From Nemertoderma westbladi (Eukaryota > Xenacoelomorpha > Nemertodermatida > Nemertodermatidae), in the NCBI GenBank assembly GCA_032718475.1, contig JAUCBJ010007134.1:1-64000 (forward strand): a stretch of 64,000 bases of DNA, written 5' to 3'. Of this stretch, positions 24,611 through 35,260 are shown piece by piece. A model generated the notes under the pieces. It had not been told where the DNA came from. It ran no database searches and was given only the letters and a program-made list of their open reading frames with translations. The position numbers and the translations under genes are program-made. Numbering within the stretch: position 1 is the stretch's first letter; every line of letters starts with the position of its first letter.

Positions 24611-24861
24611 CACTTTCAGTACGTACATTGCACAGCATATGAACAAACACGAAGTGGGGACTTCGCGCAGCACGAAGCTCCGCCAACTTCGTGGCTCGCC
24701 CCACATTATTAAACATAAATATATTTTAATTTTCTCGGATAACGAATACTGGATTGACTTTATTTTAATAGTGCTACTCAGTCTAAATTGTATATTTTTG
24801 TTAGTCTCCATGAATTACGTTTTTTATTTCAGGGGGCGACCCCTACACTATGTGTAAATCC

Positions 24862-24862
<1 letters not shown>

Positions 24863-24905
<43 letters not shown>
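24863..24905 (+). repeat. (AAT)n LINE tail
   Basis: About 14 TAA/AAT triplets end at 24905. The position fits the 3' terminus of the upstream LINE. Confidence 0.85.
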
Positions 24906-24907
<2 letters not shown>

Positions 24908-25021
24908 AGATTTGGTGACCTCAGCTGTTATAGCCCAGGACTGATTCCCATATAGGAGTACTGGTTCAAGTGCTGCTCAAATACTCGAATCTTAAGTTTC
25001 CGATGTATTATATGCGACTAT

Positions 25022-26080
25022 CTAATCCTGGAAACCATGCAATGTTGCCCATGCCCTCTGCTTATGTATTCGACTGATTTCCGGATCCAAGATCCCAAGT
25101 AGTAAAGTTTTTTTGGAAACGAAACAAAGGGAACGAAAGGAAAGAAGAAAAGAAGCAGCTTGTTCTAATGAGCTGAGGAGCCGTTGGGCTCCCTCTAATG
25201 ATTCTGAGAGTACTCCTAAGTCATCAGCAAAGTCTAGATCAGTTAGGTACTTGGCAGGATTTCCTCGACTTCTGGAGCCAGTAGGTGGATTTATCATCAC
25301 CCCATCATCATTATGATGATCTAAGGACATGCGTAGAACATAGTCAACAACAATTATGAACAAGAATGGTGCAAGTGTGTCTCCCTGGAGGACGCCCCAT
25401 AATACTTCAAATGGTTCTGTGTTACCGTCAACAGTAGACACAAATGTTGTCGAACCATCGTATACTGATCTGATTGCTGCAATCATTTCATCAGGAATCC
25501 CATATAATGAAAGTATGCCGAACATACGTGAACGAGAGACTGAATCAAAGGCCTTGAAGAAGTCAACAAAGAAATCAGCCAGATGTCTATCTTTCTTTTT
25601 TTGACAACTTTTTAATTATCCTTCAAAGTGCCAAAATGGGCTCCATGGTCCCACGACCTTTACGGAACCCATTCTGATTTCCACGGAGCAGTCTCTCAAT
25701 GGGATCCCTGATGCGATTTAATATAATTCTATTGTATAGCTTTGCAGCAATCGAGATCAATGAGATATCCCGAAAAAATCCAGAGTGTTTTGCCCTTCTT
25801 TGGAATTTATTTAGCGACAACTAATTCCTTTTCATTTCTTGGGAGATTCTCTTAGTTCTGTACATGTTTATGAAGATGGGGTGAATGAGTTCCAAATACT
25901 CAAGTATTTTAATCTCGGGAAGGACACAATCTACTCTACTGCACGATTGGTCTTAATGCTCTTTGCAGCAGTCTTGAGCTTGACTTTAGGAAAGGAGATG
26001 TCGCCAATGGGGATAACTGTATCCACAGACTCAGAGACACGTTATCAAGCATAACCTTGATATTGTTTTAGAGCTTTTCA
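25022..26080 (-). pseudogene. second LINE type, reverse transcriptase fragment
   Basis: Read from 26080 downward: EILKYL (finger region), then SLISIAAKLYNRIILNRI and NQNGFRKGRGT, FVDFFKAFDSVSRSRM, then GVLQGDTLAPFLFIIVVDYVL and LDFADDLGVLSE. This is the thumb-palm order of RTE-like/'craniofacial development protein 2-like' LINE reverse transcriptases, with an intact FADD box. Frameshifts separate the pieces (near 25610 and 25825) and stops lie between them. The frame ends at 25022 without the usual C-terminal region, so the copy is truncated at both ends. Confidence 0.82.
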
Positions 26081-28129
26081 AAGTGGGCCTTCCAAGCATT
26101 GAGGGGATCAGCTGGTGATTCTGCCTTAACCTTTTTGGTTGGTTAGCATTTCCTCCCAGTCAGCAAGTTCATCGACTTTCATACCTCGAATAATAATTGC
26201 CTGTTGGCATCGGCATCATTATCACTGATGGCATCAACCTGCTGATTATATGTTATTGAGTCTAGTCAAATGACCTTGAGCAGCCAGTGTAGGAAATGTA
26301 ATTGGGTGAACAATTAAAAAATAATAATAAAGTAAATATAGTTTTATTCAATCAGATGTGTAACAAAAACTATGGTGAGTTGGCTTTTAAAGTTGTGCTG
26401 CGGATTCCAAGGATTCCTGACCCAGTAACAGTCGGCGCTGATTCGTTGCAGTGCAGTAACATCGCATCCAGTGAGATGCTTAGACAAGCCAGTGTGAAGC
26501 TCAGAAAAAAATCGTGCAATATTTATTGCCTGGTGTGCTATTCTCGAGAGAAAGCAGTTACTTACTTATTAATGGTGAAAGGCTTCGATGGAGTTAGTTG
26601 TTAGTTCCTAACTAACAATCATCCAGTGTTCTGTTGTGTTGCGATTTAGTAATGGGACCTTCTGAATTATAGAATGTCACCATCATAAATATATGTATGA
26701 TGTTGTGTTGATAAGATAACCCTGTGGGAATGAATCCATGGTAAATAGCAAGTGTAGCGGTTGGTATTATGCGTCCACGGCAGTAGGTTGTTGTGACAAA
26801 AACTCTTCAATATTCAATAGCTCTGCGACTTTTCATAACTTTGATGTTATTTGAAAGAAAGTCAGTAACATTTGAACGTTCGATGTTCATTTGTTGTTTG
26901 TATAGAGAGTTCAAACTCTTTAGCGCACGCACATTAAATATTACGCCATGTGAAGTATAACAGGTGTTCACTTTTCGGTCAAATTTTTATTTAAATTTTA
27001 TATATGAAATTTTTTTTATGTAAGGAAATATGATGATTTTTATTTTTTAATTTATCCTTAGGAAGTGTTTTATAACGCTTATTTCTATCTTATAATATTA
27101 ATTTATTTTAATTTAATTAATTTATTATAGATAAGATACTAATTCCTTTATTATTTTGGTTAGATTCAACTCTTCTGTTTCCTGTTTTTTTTGTGAAAAT
27201 CTGTTATTCTTCACAAGGGGGTATACCGCAAAGTGAAATGAAATATATTGGCAGAAAATCTTGTATACTTAACATGGGCCAAAACAAAATATTAGCGATT
27301 TTTAATAATTTCACAACTTGAGCGCCACCTAGTGCCGTGGCTGATCGAGGCCGCATTTAATTTCGTTTACGAAGTATCTACTGCTCTACTGCGGAAGAAG
27401 AATCCGAAGAGAAAATGGAAATGAAAAGTTCTTAGATACTACTAGTTTAGATACTATAATTTACCCTGAATACAATGATGACGCGCAGACGTTAGGTACA
27501 GTCCCGCAGCTACTGTATGAGTTATTATTCTCATTACGAAAGTTATATATTGCCGTTCTTGTAGAACTACCGATGGAATGCTGGCTGTTATATGAATAGA
27601 TTCTACTGATTTACTTGGACTCTACAAACTCTCGCTCTCTATGACCCGCCGTTTCACAATGATTCGTAGCAGATTGCCACCCTATTATATTAATTAATTA
27701 ATGTAAATGAGATTCTGTTAGTTGGCCTACGTAATACGTGATAGTACTAAGGGGGGGGGGGGGGGGGGGTAAGTAATATGTCCTTGGAAACATCCAGTTA
27801 GAGGAGACAGATTCAACCATCTGGGTGAATTTATTTGCCGAATTAACAATGTTAATTATCTATCAGTGAAGGGAAAGTAGCAGGCTACACAGGGGCACGT
27901 TATTCTAACCAAAACTATACGAACAATTAGATTTGTTTTGGGTTAGGGTTAGTTGATCAGGCTAAAACCCTAATAAAAACTGCAATGAAATCCTACCTAA
28001 CCCCAAAAGAGGGGCTCTAGGTAATATCTAACTCACTTTGAGGAGTTTCGTAGATTAGAGCCATATACTATGGGGTAACTTTCATTCCCGTATTCTTGGA
28101 TATGAATTGGTATCAGCCCGACGACTCAT
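26081..28129. other. non-coding spacer
   Basis: Two kilobases with no recognisable exon. It holds a run of 19 G at 27751-27769, a GGGTTAGGGTTAG stretch near 27945, and a CTCF-like core (minus strand GCACTAGGTGGCGC) at 27322-27335. The short plus frame at 26302-26604 resembles nothing I know. Confidence 0.5.
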
Positions 28130-29211
28130 CACCCTGAAACTGAGCACATGGATCGTTCCCTTGACACTAATCAATGTCTATTTGAGCTGACAGTACCCAC
28201 CCTAAAGACGAATACCGTAGCTTTCTAGATATTCTTCAATTGCACATTGTTAAATGCTCCTCATGGGGAAAGATAATAATTTTGGGCTACCTGAATGGAC
28301 AGGTTGGAAATCGCAGTACTGCCTCACACATCAACCATGAGATAATTGGGCCCTACATACTACAACTTTCCAAACATAAATCGCAACGGATCCTTGCTGC
28401 TCGACTTCTGCCAAGAACTAAACTTATCCATCCTTAATACGTTTTTCAACCATAAGCATAAATCTGACAGAGCCACGTATCAAGAAGTTTATCAATTCAT
28501 CAGAAGTAGATAGCCAACCAAAATACTCAACGGTTTACTTTATGATAGTACCCCAATTATTACGAAAATTTGCCAACAAAATTATATCGATCCACAATAC
28601 ATGTCATGTATCAGACCACTTTCTCGTCACAATGGACATTGAAATACGTCTACACCGATGGGATGTTCAACCTCATCATACAAACAGACCTCTCAACAAA
28701 GATGTCCAACAGTTGGAAACCAACTCCGCTATAAGAGCCCAATCCCAAGACGTCTTAGACAAAATTTTGGAACAGACGGATAATGTCCCATCTTGTGGTT
28801 CATCCTCATGCGTATCACCTGATACACAACAAAAAGTCGACCTATCCTGGACCGAAATTAAGAATGCTTTCCAAAAAGCCAAAAAAACTCTACCCTTACG
28901 GATAAAACCAAGCAAACGTCAGCACGAAGACTTGACAATGGAACTTATTAATAGGAGAAAGTCCCTGATATCGGAACAAATACGAAATAATCATCGAAGA
29001 AATCAATCCGTAGTGGAAAAGTTAAAGAATGACATAGCCAAACGATGCCGAGAAGAAAAAGAAATGGATATTTTACAACTTGTCAATACTGCACAAACAG
29101 CTGATAATATGAATAATTCCCACATTCTATATAAAACTATTAAAACTCTCGCGAGAAATTTTAAACCAACTCATAAAGAAATTAATGACAAAGATGGGGA
29201 CCTCAGTAGTA
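28130..29211 (+). pseudogene. second LINE type, endonuclease C-terminus and linker
   Basis: Frame by frame this encodes LTLINVY (about 28160), a degraded LGDFN-type motif read here as ILGYLNGQVGN, then LLLDFCQELNLSILNTFF and, after further shifts, SDHFLVTMDI. This is the second half of an AP-type LINE endonuclease. The following 200 codons (to about 29211) are the charged helical linker that precedes the reverse transcriptase in RTE-like elements. Several indels break the frame. The fragment ends exactly where an inverted-repeat element begins, which suggests insertion into the LINE. It points opposite to the RT fragment at 25-26 kb. Confidence 0.75.
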
Positions 29212-29212
29212 G

Positions 29213-29523
29213 GGTCTTCCTCCTCTCTGTGACAGTTGGACCTAACTGACACCCATTGGGTGTCATATGACACCCAATTATCACCCTATGGGTGTCATTG
29301 GGTGTCATTGGCGCCAGACTGTCTGGGTGACACCTCCCAATTAGGCTAATTAGACCCTAATTGACAGGTGTCATCAATTAATTAGTATAATTAAACCCTA
29401 ACAGGTGTCATATGACTCCTAATTAGGGTTTAATTGATTATCCTAATTAATCAGACTGATTAGCGCCCTGACACACAATGGGTCATCAGTGATGTCCAAC
29501 TGTCGCAGAGAAGGGGGAAGAGG
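29213..29523. mobile_element. TGACAC-rich inverted-repeat element (MITE-like)
   Basis: The left arm (29213-29268) contains TCTCTGTGACAGTTGGAC. The right arm (29471-29523), read in reverse complement, contains TCTCTGCGACAGTTGGAC followed by a similar CACTGA...GACCCATTG series. The interior is packed with GTGTCA/TGACAC half-sites, including the perfect 18-bp palindrome GGGTGTCATATGACACCC and a GACACCCATTGGGTGTC hairpin. There is no open frame. It probably inserted into the LINE fragment just upstream. Confidence 0.7.
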
Positions 29524-30217
29524 GTGTCATAAGTGACACCGCAGCTCTTTTATTCATTAATACCTATTTATTTATATTTAATTTTAATTAATTATTTGCA
29601 TTTTATTTTATTCATATTTAATTCTAAATTAATTATTCATTTGTACTTTATGGGTATACAGCTCCCTTACTGGTAACTAATTACTCTTATCTATATCCAG
29701 ACAGCTTTATCGTTGACCTTTGACCTTTGACCCCCCAATTAGCTTTAACCAAGCAACAGCATATTAATGATAGTTGTATCCAAGCGCCCCTGCCCCCACC
29801 CCGTGACAGCTCTGATTACTAATTACTCTTACCTATATCCAACCGCCTGCAGTTCCATAGTCTGCCGCTAGAGGGCGTATTGTTTAAAAATTAACATCTT
29901 CTCTAGCTTTGTTATTTACAATCCGCAAAACCATGAAGTTATATTGCTCAAGAGTTCTAAGGGGAGAGCCATGAGGCAAGATGTTTGAGGCTTATTTAGA
30001 TATATTATTACTTAATTTGACCCCCCAATCGGCATCTATTACGGCATAGGCTATATCTTTTGCAGGGTCACAGAGTAGTCTGAAGTTCCCCAGTCTGCCG
30101 CTAGAGGGCTTAATGTCTCAAAGTGAAAACCATACCGTAGCCATGAATTGGTTACTAGGCAATAATACTGCATTTTGCAACGTTAGACCTATTGCTGATC
30201 GAACGAAAACTGCCCTG
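29524..30217. other. spacer with duplicated segment and two CTCF-like cores
   Basis: The sequence AGTCTGCCGCTAGAGGGC occurs at about 29859 and again at about 30092, and TTTGACCCCCCAAT occurs near 29728 and 30017, which suggests an imperfect internal duplication. GCCGCTAGAGGGC resembles the core of the CTCF motif. I see no gene. Confidence 0.45.
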
Positions 30218-30290
30218 GTTCATGCAGGGGTCGAACCCATGACATACGAGAGATGTGAATTCTACGCAACCACTACACCAAGGTGGAACA
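30218..30290 (-). mobile_element. tRNA-like SINE head, second type
   Basis: On the minus strand, TTGGTGTAGTGGTTGCGTAG (A-box-like) is followed about 30 nt later by GGGTTCGACCCCTGC (B-box). Spacing and motifs are tRNA-like, but the arms do not close into a clean cloverleaf, so I favour a SINE or tRNA pseudogene over a functional tRNA. It differs from the SINE at 838-991. Confidence 0.55.
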
Positions 30291-30350
30291 GTAACCTTCG
30301 AATTTGTTCGTTGACGTTCGAATTTGTAAGACTCTCATTTAAGACTTGAC

Positions 30351-31208
30351 ACAGACTATGCCTCACCGAGGCATAGACTATGACTCACTGAGGCATAGAC
30401 TATGCCTCATTGAGGCACTGAGGCATAGACTATGCCTCACTGAGGCACTGAGGCATAGACTATGCCTCACTGAGGCATAGACTATGCCTCACTGAGGCAT
30501 AGACTAGGCCTCACTGAGGCATAGACTAGGTCTCACTGAGGCACTGAGGCATAGACTATGACTCACTGAGGCATAGACTATGACTCACTGAGGCATAGAC
30601 TATGCCTCATTGAGGCACTGAGGCATAGACTATGCCTCACTGAGGCACTGAGGCATAGACTATGCCTCACTGAGGCATAGACTATGCCTCACTGAGGCAT
30701 AGACTAGGCCTCACTGAGGCATAGACTAGGTCTCACTGAGGCACTGAGGCATAGACTATGACTCACTGAGGCAAAGACTATGACTCACTGAGGCATAGAC
30801 TATGCCTCACTGAGGCATAGACTATGCCTCACTGCCTCACTGAGGCACTGAGGCATAGACTATGACTCACTGAGGCATAGACTATGCCTCACTGAGGCAT
30901 AGACTAGGCCTCACTGAGGCATTGAGGCATAGACTATGACTCACTGAGGCATAGTCTATGCCTCACTCAGTGCCTCACTGAGGCAGTGAGGGATAGACTC
31001 TGCCTCACTGAGGCATAGACTAGACCTCACTGAGGCATAGACTATGCCTCACTGAGGCACTGAGGCATAGACTATGACTCACTGAGGCATAGACTATGCC
31101 TCACTGAGGCACTGAGGCATAGACTATGACTCATTGAGGCATAGACTATGCCTCACTAAGGCACTGAGGCATAGACTATGCCTCAGTGAGGCATAGTCTA
31201 TGCCTCAC
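30351..31208. repeat. palindromic 22-bp satellite
   Basis: Units read CATAGACTATGCCTCACTGAGG with optional 10-bp CACTGAGGCA-type inserts. Each unit contains the inverted repeat TGAGGCATAG-A-CTATGCCTCA and the second one TGCCTCA-C-TGAGGCA, so any stretch of either strand can fold on itself. A 200-bp higher-order period is visible: TATGCCTCATTGAGGCACTG occurs at 30401 and again at 30601 with the same following order. Point variants (GACTCACTG, TAGGCCTC, TAGGTCTC) mark the sub-units. Confidence 0.95.
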
Positions 31209-31927
31209 TTCAATATACGAACACAAAAAAGTTTACAAGCACAGGTTCAAATCCAACTAAAGCTCTATATATTTTGCATTGAAGTGGAATACTTTAGATG
31301 CTGGGGGGAATCTGGTTTGCGAGGGATATTTGAATGGTGAGTATAACTATCCTTGAGAGTTAGTGTGACGTTATCTCACCATGGATGGGCGGGCACTTTA
31401 CCCCGGTACTCGCATCTGCTCTCTCATTGGCTGTTTAACTTTCCTCCCTCGAGTCCTGATTGGCTGCCTAACTCACCCTCGCACTCTGATTGGATAATCC
31501 ATTCTAGCCTCCCTCTGGTTTCATTTCAATTGTTATACCGGTATATGAAAATTTATATTTAAAGGTAATATACTTAATGTAAATTTATGGATGCAAATTT
31601 TGCATTGGTCTGGGTCTCTGCGATCGCATTTTTTATTTAAACAAATATTGACATATAAAGTTGAAGTATACATATTTGTTTGAATCGATTTATAACAATT
31701 CCTGATTGTAAGTAGGTTAAATTTAGCCTAACTAATAATTCAACTTTTGTAATATCCCACGCCAAGCTGGTGATACTACTGTAAAATAACTAACTATCTG
31801 AGAATTGACCTAAACTTAATGGTTTGTGCCGCCCAACAACAAAAATACTCCTATTTCATTTAGCAACTAAAGTGAGGGTAGAAGTAGAACCAGATTGTTC
31901 TTATATTATTCTTATTTTTTGTCTTAG
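31209..31927. other. spacer with three ATTGG (inverted CCAAT) boxes
   Basis: ATTGG pentamers at 31426, 31459 and 31489 lie 33 and 30 bp apart, about three helical turns each. The CTGATTGGCTG and CTGATTGGATA contexts are similar, as if a short unit had duplicated. A pyrimidine-rich 3' splice site (TTATTTTTTGTCTTAG) ends at 31927. I see no upstream exon. Confidence 0.5.
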
Positions 31928-32099
31928 ATTGTACCACCTTTGGTACCAATGGGTCCCGTTCTTCTTTTGGCTAACTGCCTGCGGATTCTACTTACCTTAC
32001 GTCATTCATAAAGGCGTTTTGAGTGAAACCAAAAAAGTTTGTGATCTGGTGTACGGAGTAATTGAAGATGAAGGCACTCAGGAGAAGACTCTAAATAAG
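31928..32099 (+). CDS. innexin-like gap-junction protein, one internal exon
   Basis: The 172-nt exon lies between TTTTTGTCTTAG and GGTGAGTGCG. It begins at codon position 3 and ends on a codon boundary. It encodes HLWYQWVPFFFWLTACGFYL and then PYVIHK, followed by a charged stretch. YQWV(P) at the start of the second membrane helix is the hallmark of innexins and innexin-like pannexins, and the hydrophobic run after it, with a conserved-position FYLP, fits TM2. The cytoplasmic loop (ETKKVCDLVYGV...) follows. These proteins form hexameric or octameric channels joining cells. No other exon (extracellular-loop cysteines, TM3 or TM4) was recognised, so the gene is split by long introns or this is a relic exon. 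Confidence 0.7.
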
Positions 32100-32941
32100 G
32101 TGAGTGCGGATAACGCCGCTAGGGTGAGCATCAACTAGCCTGCACGTCGCTTAGCAACTTATGCTTGTCATTTAAACTTACCAAAATTGCCAAATACCGG
32201 ACAGGTATTATTCAAGTTGCACTTCCTTCCGTATTTTAACCTGAAAATTTTACTTGAGACAATTCGACTAATTCAAGTTCTCAATTAGTTATTAGTTTCG
32301 GTATTCTTGCAGTTGGAAACCCAACCCTTTCCTAAACTACAATTTAGTTCCTATGATATAACATAACCCCCGGCTTTAGTAAGTTGAAAAACTTTCATTA
32401 ATCAAGCATATCCATTAGAAATACAATAGGGACGTTGACGTTATAAATAATTCACAATAATTTGTATTATTCCGAATAACATATTACATAAAAGACATCA
32501 CAATGTGATACTCATTTTACGGGGTAAACACTAATGATTATAAAATCATCAGTGTGATTCATCATAATGATTATAAAATCTCGTTTAGTAGACCTATTTG
32601 ATTTTGCTGAACATTTCTGAGAGCCTTCACATAATGAATTTTTGAATTTCTGATTTTTCACATAATACATATTGTTTATACATAAAAATACCTGTTTCTA
32701 ATAATAATAATAATACAGACAAATGATATATGAAACGGATGGATATATAACTCTCAGCAAACTAAATAAAAAATAACAACAAACTTGTACAACTATAGCC
32801 GGACAATAACTAATAATATGAACTATGTAGCAAAAAGCGAAACCTCAAATACAAAACTATTTCAATCCAAATAAACACTTGTAAGATAAATAACTGTCAC
32901 TAAGAACAGTATACATAGGTTTATTGATACGACAGCTCCAT
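32100..32941. other. non-coding spacer
   Basis: AT-rich sequence from the innexin-like donor site to the 3' end of the next gene. A short ATGATTATAAAATC duplication occurs near 32530-32580. I see no exon. Confidence 0.5.
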
Positions 32942-33607
32942 TCAATAAACCGAAGATGCGATGGCTGCCAGCGCGATACTCAGATACAAAGAAGCGACAT
33001 TCCCTTTCGCTCCATCGAACGCTGGGTTGTTCCAATCAATCTTACCATCCGCACCTCTAACATCAACATCCCACTTGACAGCTCCGCAACTCGCATGGTC
33101 CGTTCCTTGGCAGCATTGAACTTGGCATTCTTGATAAACGTTTCCAAAAACATCTTCATGGTTAATGCCGGTGAGCTGTTTGTACTGGAGTGATGCTTCC
33201 TCAAGTTCGCCGCATTCCTGCTTATCTTTCGCAACACATGTAATGCCTTCCTTGGCACAGATGTCAGCATGTGACTCTATAAGAAGTCGAGCCCCACCTT
33301 CATATTCTTCATCCAACACTGAATGTTCAATATCCCATCCCGGTAACGGCATTTCTGTGAAAGCTTTGAGTAGTTTAGTCGATCCCAACACGATTTGATC
33401 TATTACCATACAGGAATCGCAATCCGTCTCCTGAACAGTGGAATCCACGTCGAGAGAATTCAGGTTTGATACAATGTTAAGGACTTCCACATTCTTGCTG
33501 TTCGTTTCCACAGTTGTGGACAAACCAACTTTGCAGGAAACAGCGTTCGAAACGTAGATAAAAGTTGGACTGAAAAATAGAACCAGGAAAAATCCAACAC
33601 TGGCCAT
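32942..33607 (-). CDS. secreted Cys-rich protein, probable GPI anchor (Ly6-like)
   Basis: A 221-codon intact frame. Residues 1-24 form a signal peptide (hydrophobic FFLVLFF core, likely cut near AVS-C). Cysteines are at 25, 63, 66, 117, 124, 132, 161, 165, 166 and 174. The order C-x2-C, C-x6-C, C, C-x3-CC and a final C recalls Ly6/uPAR three-finger proteins, which start with LxCxxC and end CCxxDxCN, but the spacing is longer and I cannot confirm the fold. The last 18 residues (about 204-221) are hydrophobic after a small-residue stretch (GAKGN), as in GPI-attachment signals. The initiator has the local context CCATTGT in plus orientation. The protein at 62291-62653 shares the cysteine framework. 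The function is unknown. Confidence 0.8.
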   Translation of the reverse strand: MASVGFFLVLFFSPTFIYVSNAVSCKVGLSTTVETNSKNVEVLNIVSNLNSLDVDSTVQETDCDSCMVIDQIVLGSTKLLKAFTEMPLPGWDIEHSVLDEEYEGGARLLIESHADICAKEGITCVAKDKQECGELEEASLQYKQLTGINHEDVFGNVYQECQVQCCQGTDHASCGAVKWDVDVRGADGKIDWNNPAFDGAKGNVASLYLSIALAAIASSVY

Positions 33608-34984
33608 TGTCTCCTAAATATTAATAAAATGAATCTTGAATTATGCAAAAATGTAAATCAAAGTTGTTATGCAAAAATGTAAATCAAAGTTGTTATGATA
33701 AAATGTATATAAATGTACATACAATGAGTTGAATTATATTACACTATCATGAGTGTGCATTAAAAATATTTTTACTTTCTAATATACAGAAAAAAGTTCA
33801 TTATTATGTAGTACATAATATATAAACTTAAATATATATTTAAAGAGACCTGCGTAACATACAACCCAATCTATGAAATCATTGAGCGACCAAAAGATGG
33901 TCTGTACAACGATATAAAATAAATTGACGTTATTGCAAATTTGTCAACAAAATCATTTTTCAAAAATTATGGCCTACTTCATTCACTTGGGCCATAATGT
34001 TGCAATAATGTCAGTGGACGTTGAGCTTAAAACCAAGTTGTTTGTTGCAAGTATGTGTGTATACACTGTCCTGGAATGTATTTATCCATGTACAGTATCT
34101 ATGGCCCACTAATTTTTCTACAAATCTTGATGAAATAGCAAGAAAATTGGAACATATATAGTTTCTTATCCATACCGGTACTCCATCCTAATTCCTGGGT
34201 GAGCCAGAATGTTTATTTTTTTTTCAATATTTCGCTACAAGCCTTTGAAAAAGGTGCCTCCGCCGATATTGAACCAATCACACCGCAGTTATTCTTTCAA
34301 CTTTATAGTGATTTGTTGGTACTGATTAAAAGCTGGCCATGCAAGGATTCCAATGCATGGTTTTGTATTGTGCTCGAGGCTATATTATTATTTTTAATAA
34401 ATACACTATCTGGAACATTTTGTTTAGCTCATAAGTAGTAACAGTGCAAGTGCAATACTTCTATAATAATACTAGTACATTGTTTATAGTTATTCATACA
34501 TAAAGAAATTCGCCCATGTGAAGAATACCTAATACTCGTGCAGATCCAACACCGTGCAACTTTCGAACGCCCATATCTGAGCTACATAATTGGAATCCTT
34601 GCATGGGCAGCTTTTCATCATCATCAGTACAAGGAAATTACTATAAGGTTGATGATTGTTGTTACACAGTACATGCGGGCCTATCTTTAGGTTAATCCAA
34701 GTTAATACCAACTTAAAAAATATTAAATATCAACACTAAGTAAGTGAAGAAATTGATGTATGGTTCATGATATAACGAACGCCGTCGATGTGCAGAAGTG
34801 CAAACTGCGCTGGCCACACCCATTTTCCAAGGAAATATGGCCTTCTTGGATCACATTTTAGTGTAGTTGCCAATCTAAACAATGCATTTTGTTTCGCTTT
34901 CATTTTGGCAACGGTTTCTGACGCATTCGACTGCCAATAAATCCTTAATAAGGAAACTAATAATGTAATAATGTAATGTTTCAG
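33608..34984. other. spacer with an inverted repeat pair
   Basis: About 70 bp around 34305-34365 (with AAAGCTGGCCATGCAAGGATT) recurs in reverse complement around 34590-34660 (AAAGCTGCCCATGCAAGGATT). This may be two copies of an interspersed repeat facing each other. I see no supported gene. A possible 3' splice site (TAATGTTTCAG) ends at 34984. Confidence 0.5.
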
Positions 34985-35260
34985 TTTGCAATTACTTCTT
35001 TTTTCATTACAATTTCGCCAGAATTCGGTTTGGCTCTCGCAGACTGCAGTCTAATTCAGGCAGGTGATGATGGCAGTATTGCCATAGCCCGCAGAAGGAT
35101 TTATGTCGGCCATACACGAAATGCATGCATCCCAAGAGGAATATGTGAGGTGCCTTTTTTTGTCAATTTTATTGAATTGGAGGAACTAAACAAAGGCATT
35201 GTCGAACAAATACAAAATGTGAATGAGCGTGAGGCTCACGCTCAGCACAATAATCCGTGA
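34985..35260 (+). CDS. candidate terminal exon, unknown protein
   Basis: An open frame follows TAATGTTTCAG and runs 91 codons to a TGA. It includes the series AGDDGSIAIARRRIYVGHTR, then PRGICEVPF and IELEEL. The GDDGS...I.R...G and GIC-VPF pattern loosely recalls DM9/DUF3421 repeats (in which G-x-D-DG, RA and G-x-C-x-x-P-Y motifs recur), but several key positions differ and the match is weak. The tail is acidic and polar. No upstream exon was identified, and an ATG nine bases before the putative splice site could also be the start. Coding status rests on frame length and the splice signal. Confidence 0.35.
   Translation, partial: FAITSFFITISPEFGLALADCSLIQAGDDGSIAIARRRIYVGHTRNACIPRGICEVPFFVNFIELEELNKGIVEQIQNVNEREAHAQHNNP

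Larger units (their letters stand above)
18500..24905 (+). mobile_element. CR1/Jockey-superfamily LINE, nearly full length
   Basis: Ordered 5' to 3' are ORF1 (PHD-like finger, coiled coil, RRM-like and C-terminal domains), an in-frame 30-bp minisatellite, ORF2 (AP endonuclease then reverse transcriptase), a 3' UTR with a 24-bp tandem repeat, and an (AAT)n tail ending at 24905. A short microsatellite tail rather than poly(A) is typical of the CR1/L2 group. The 5' end is placed only approximately. Three frameshifts (two in ORF1, one near the ORF2 C-terminus) make this copy non-functional as it stands. Confidence 0.85.

Noticed and set aside
24908-24985. tRNA-like segment with GGTTCAAGTGC
   Set aside because: A B-box-like motif without a proper A-box or cloverleaf.
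27940-27985. Telomere-like GGGTTAGGGTTAG with CCCTAA nearby
   Set aside because: Only about two units in each direction, too short to call an interstitial telomere.
32924-33398. Plus-strand ORFs of 77-89 codons
   Set aside because: Antisense to the Cys-rich protein gene.
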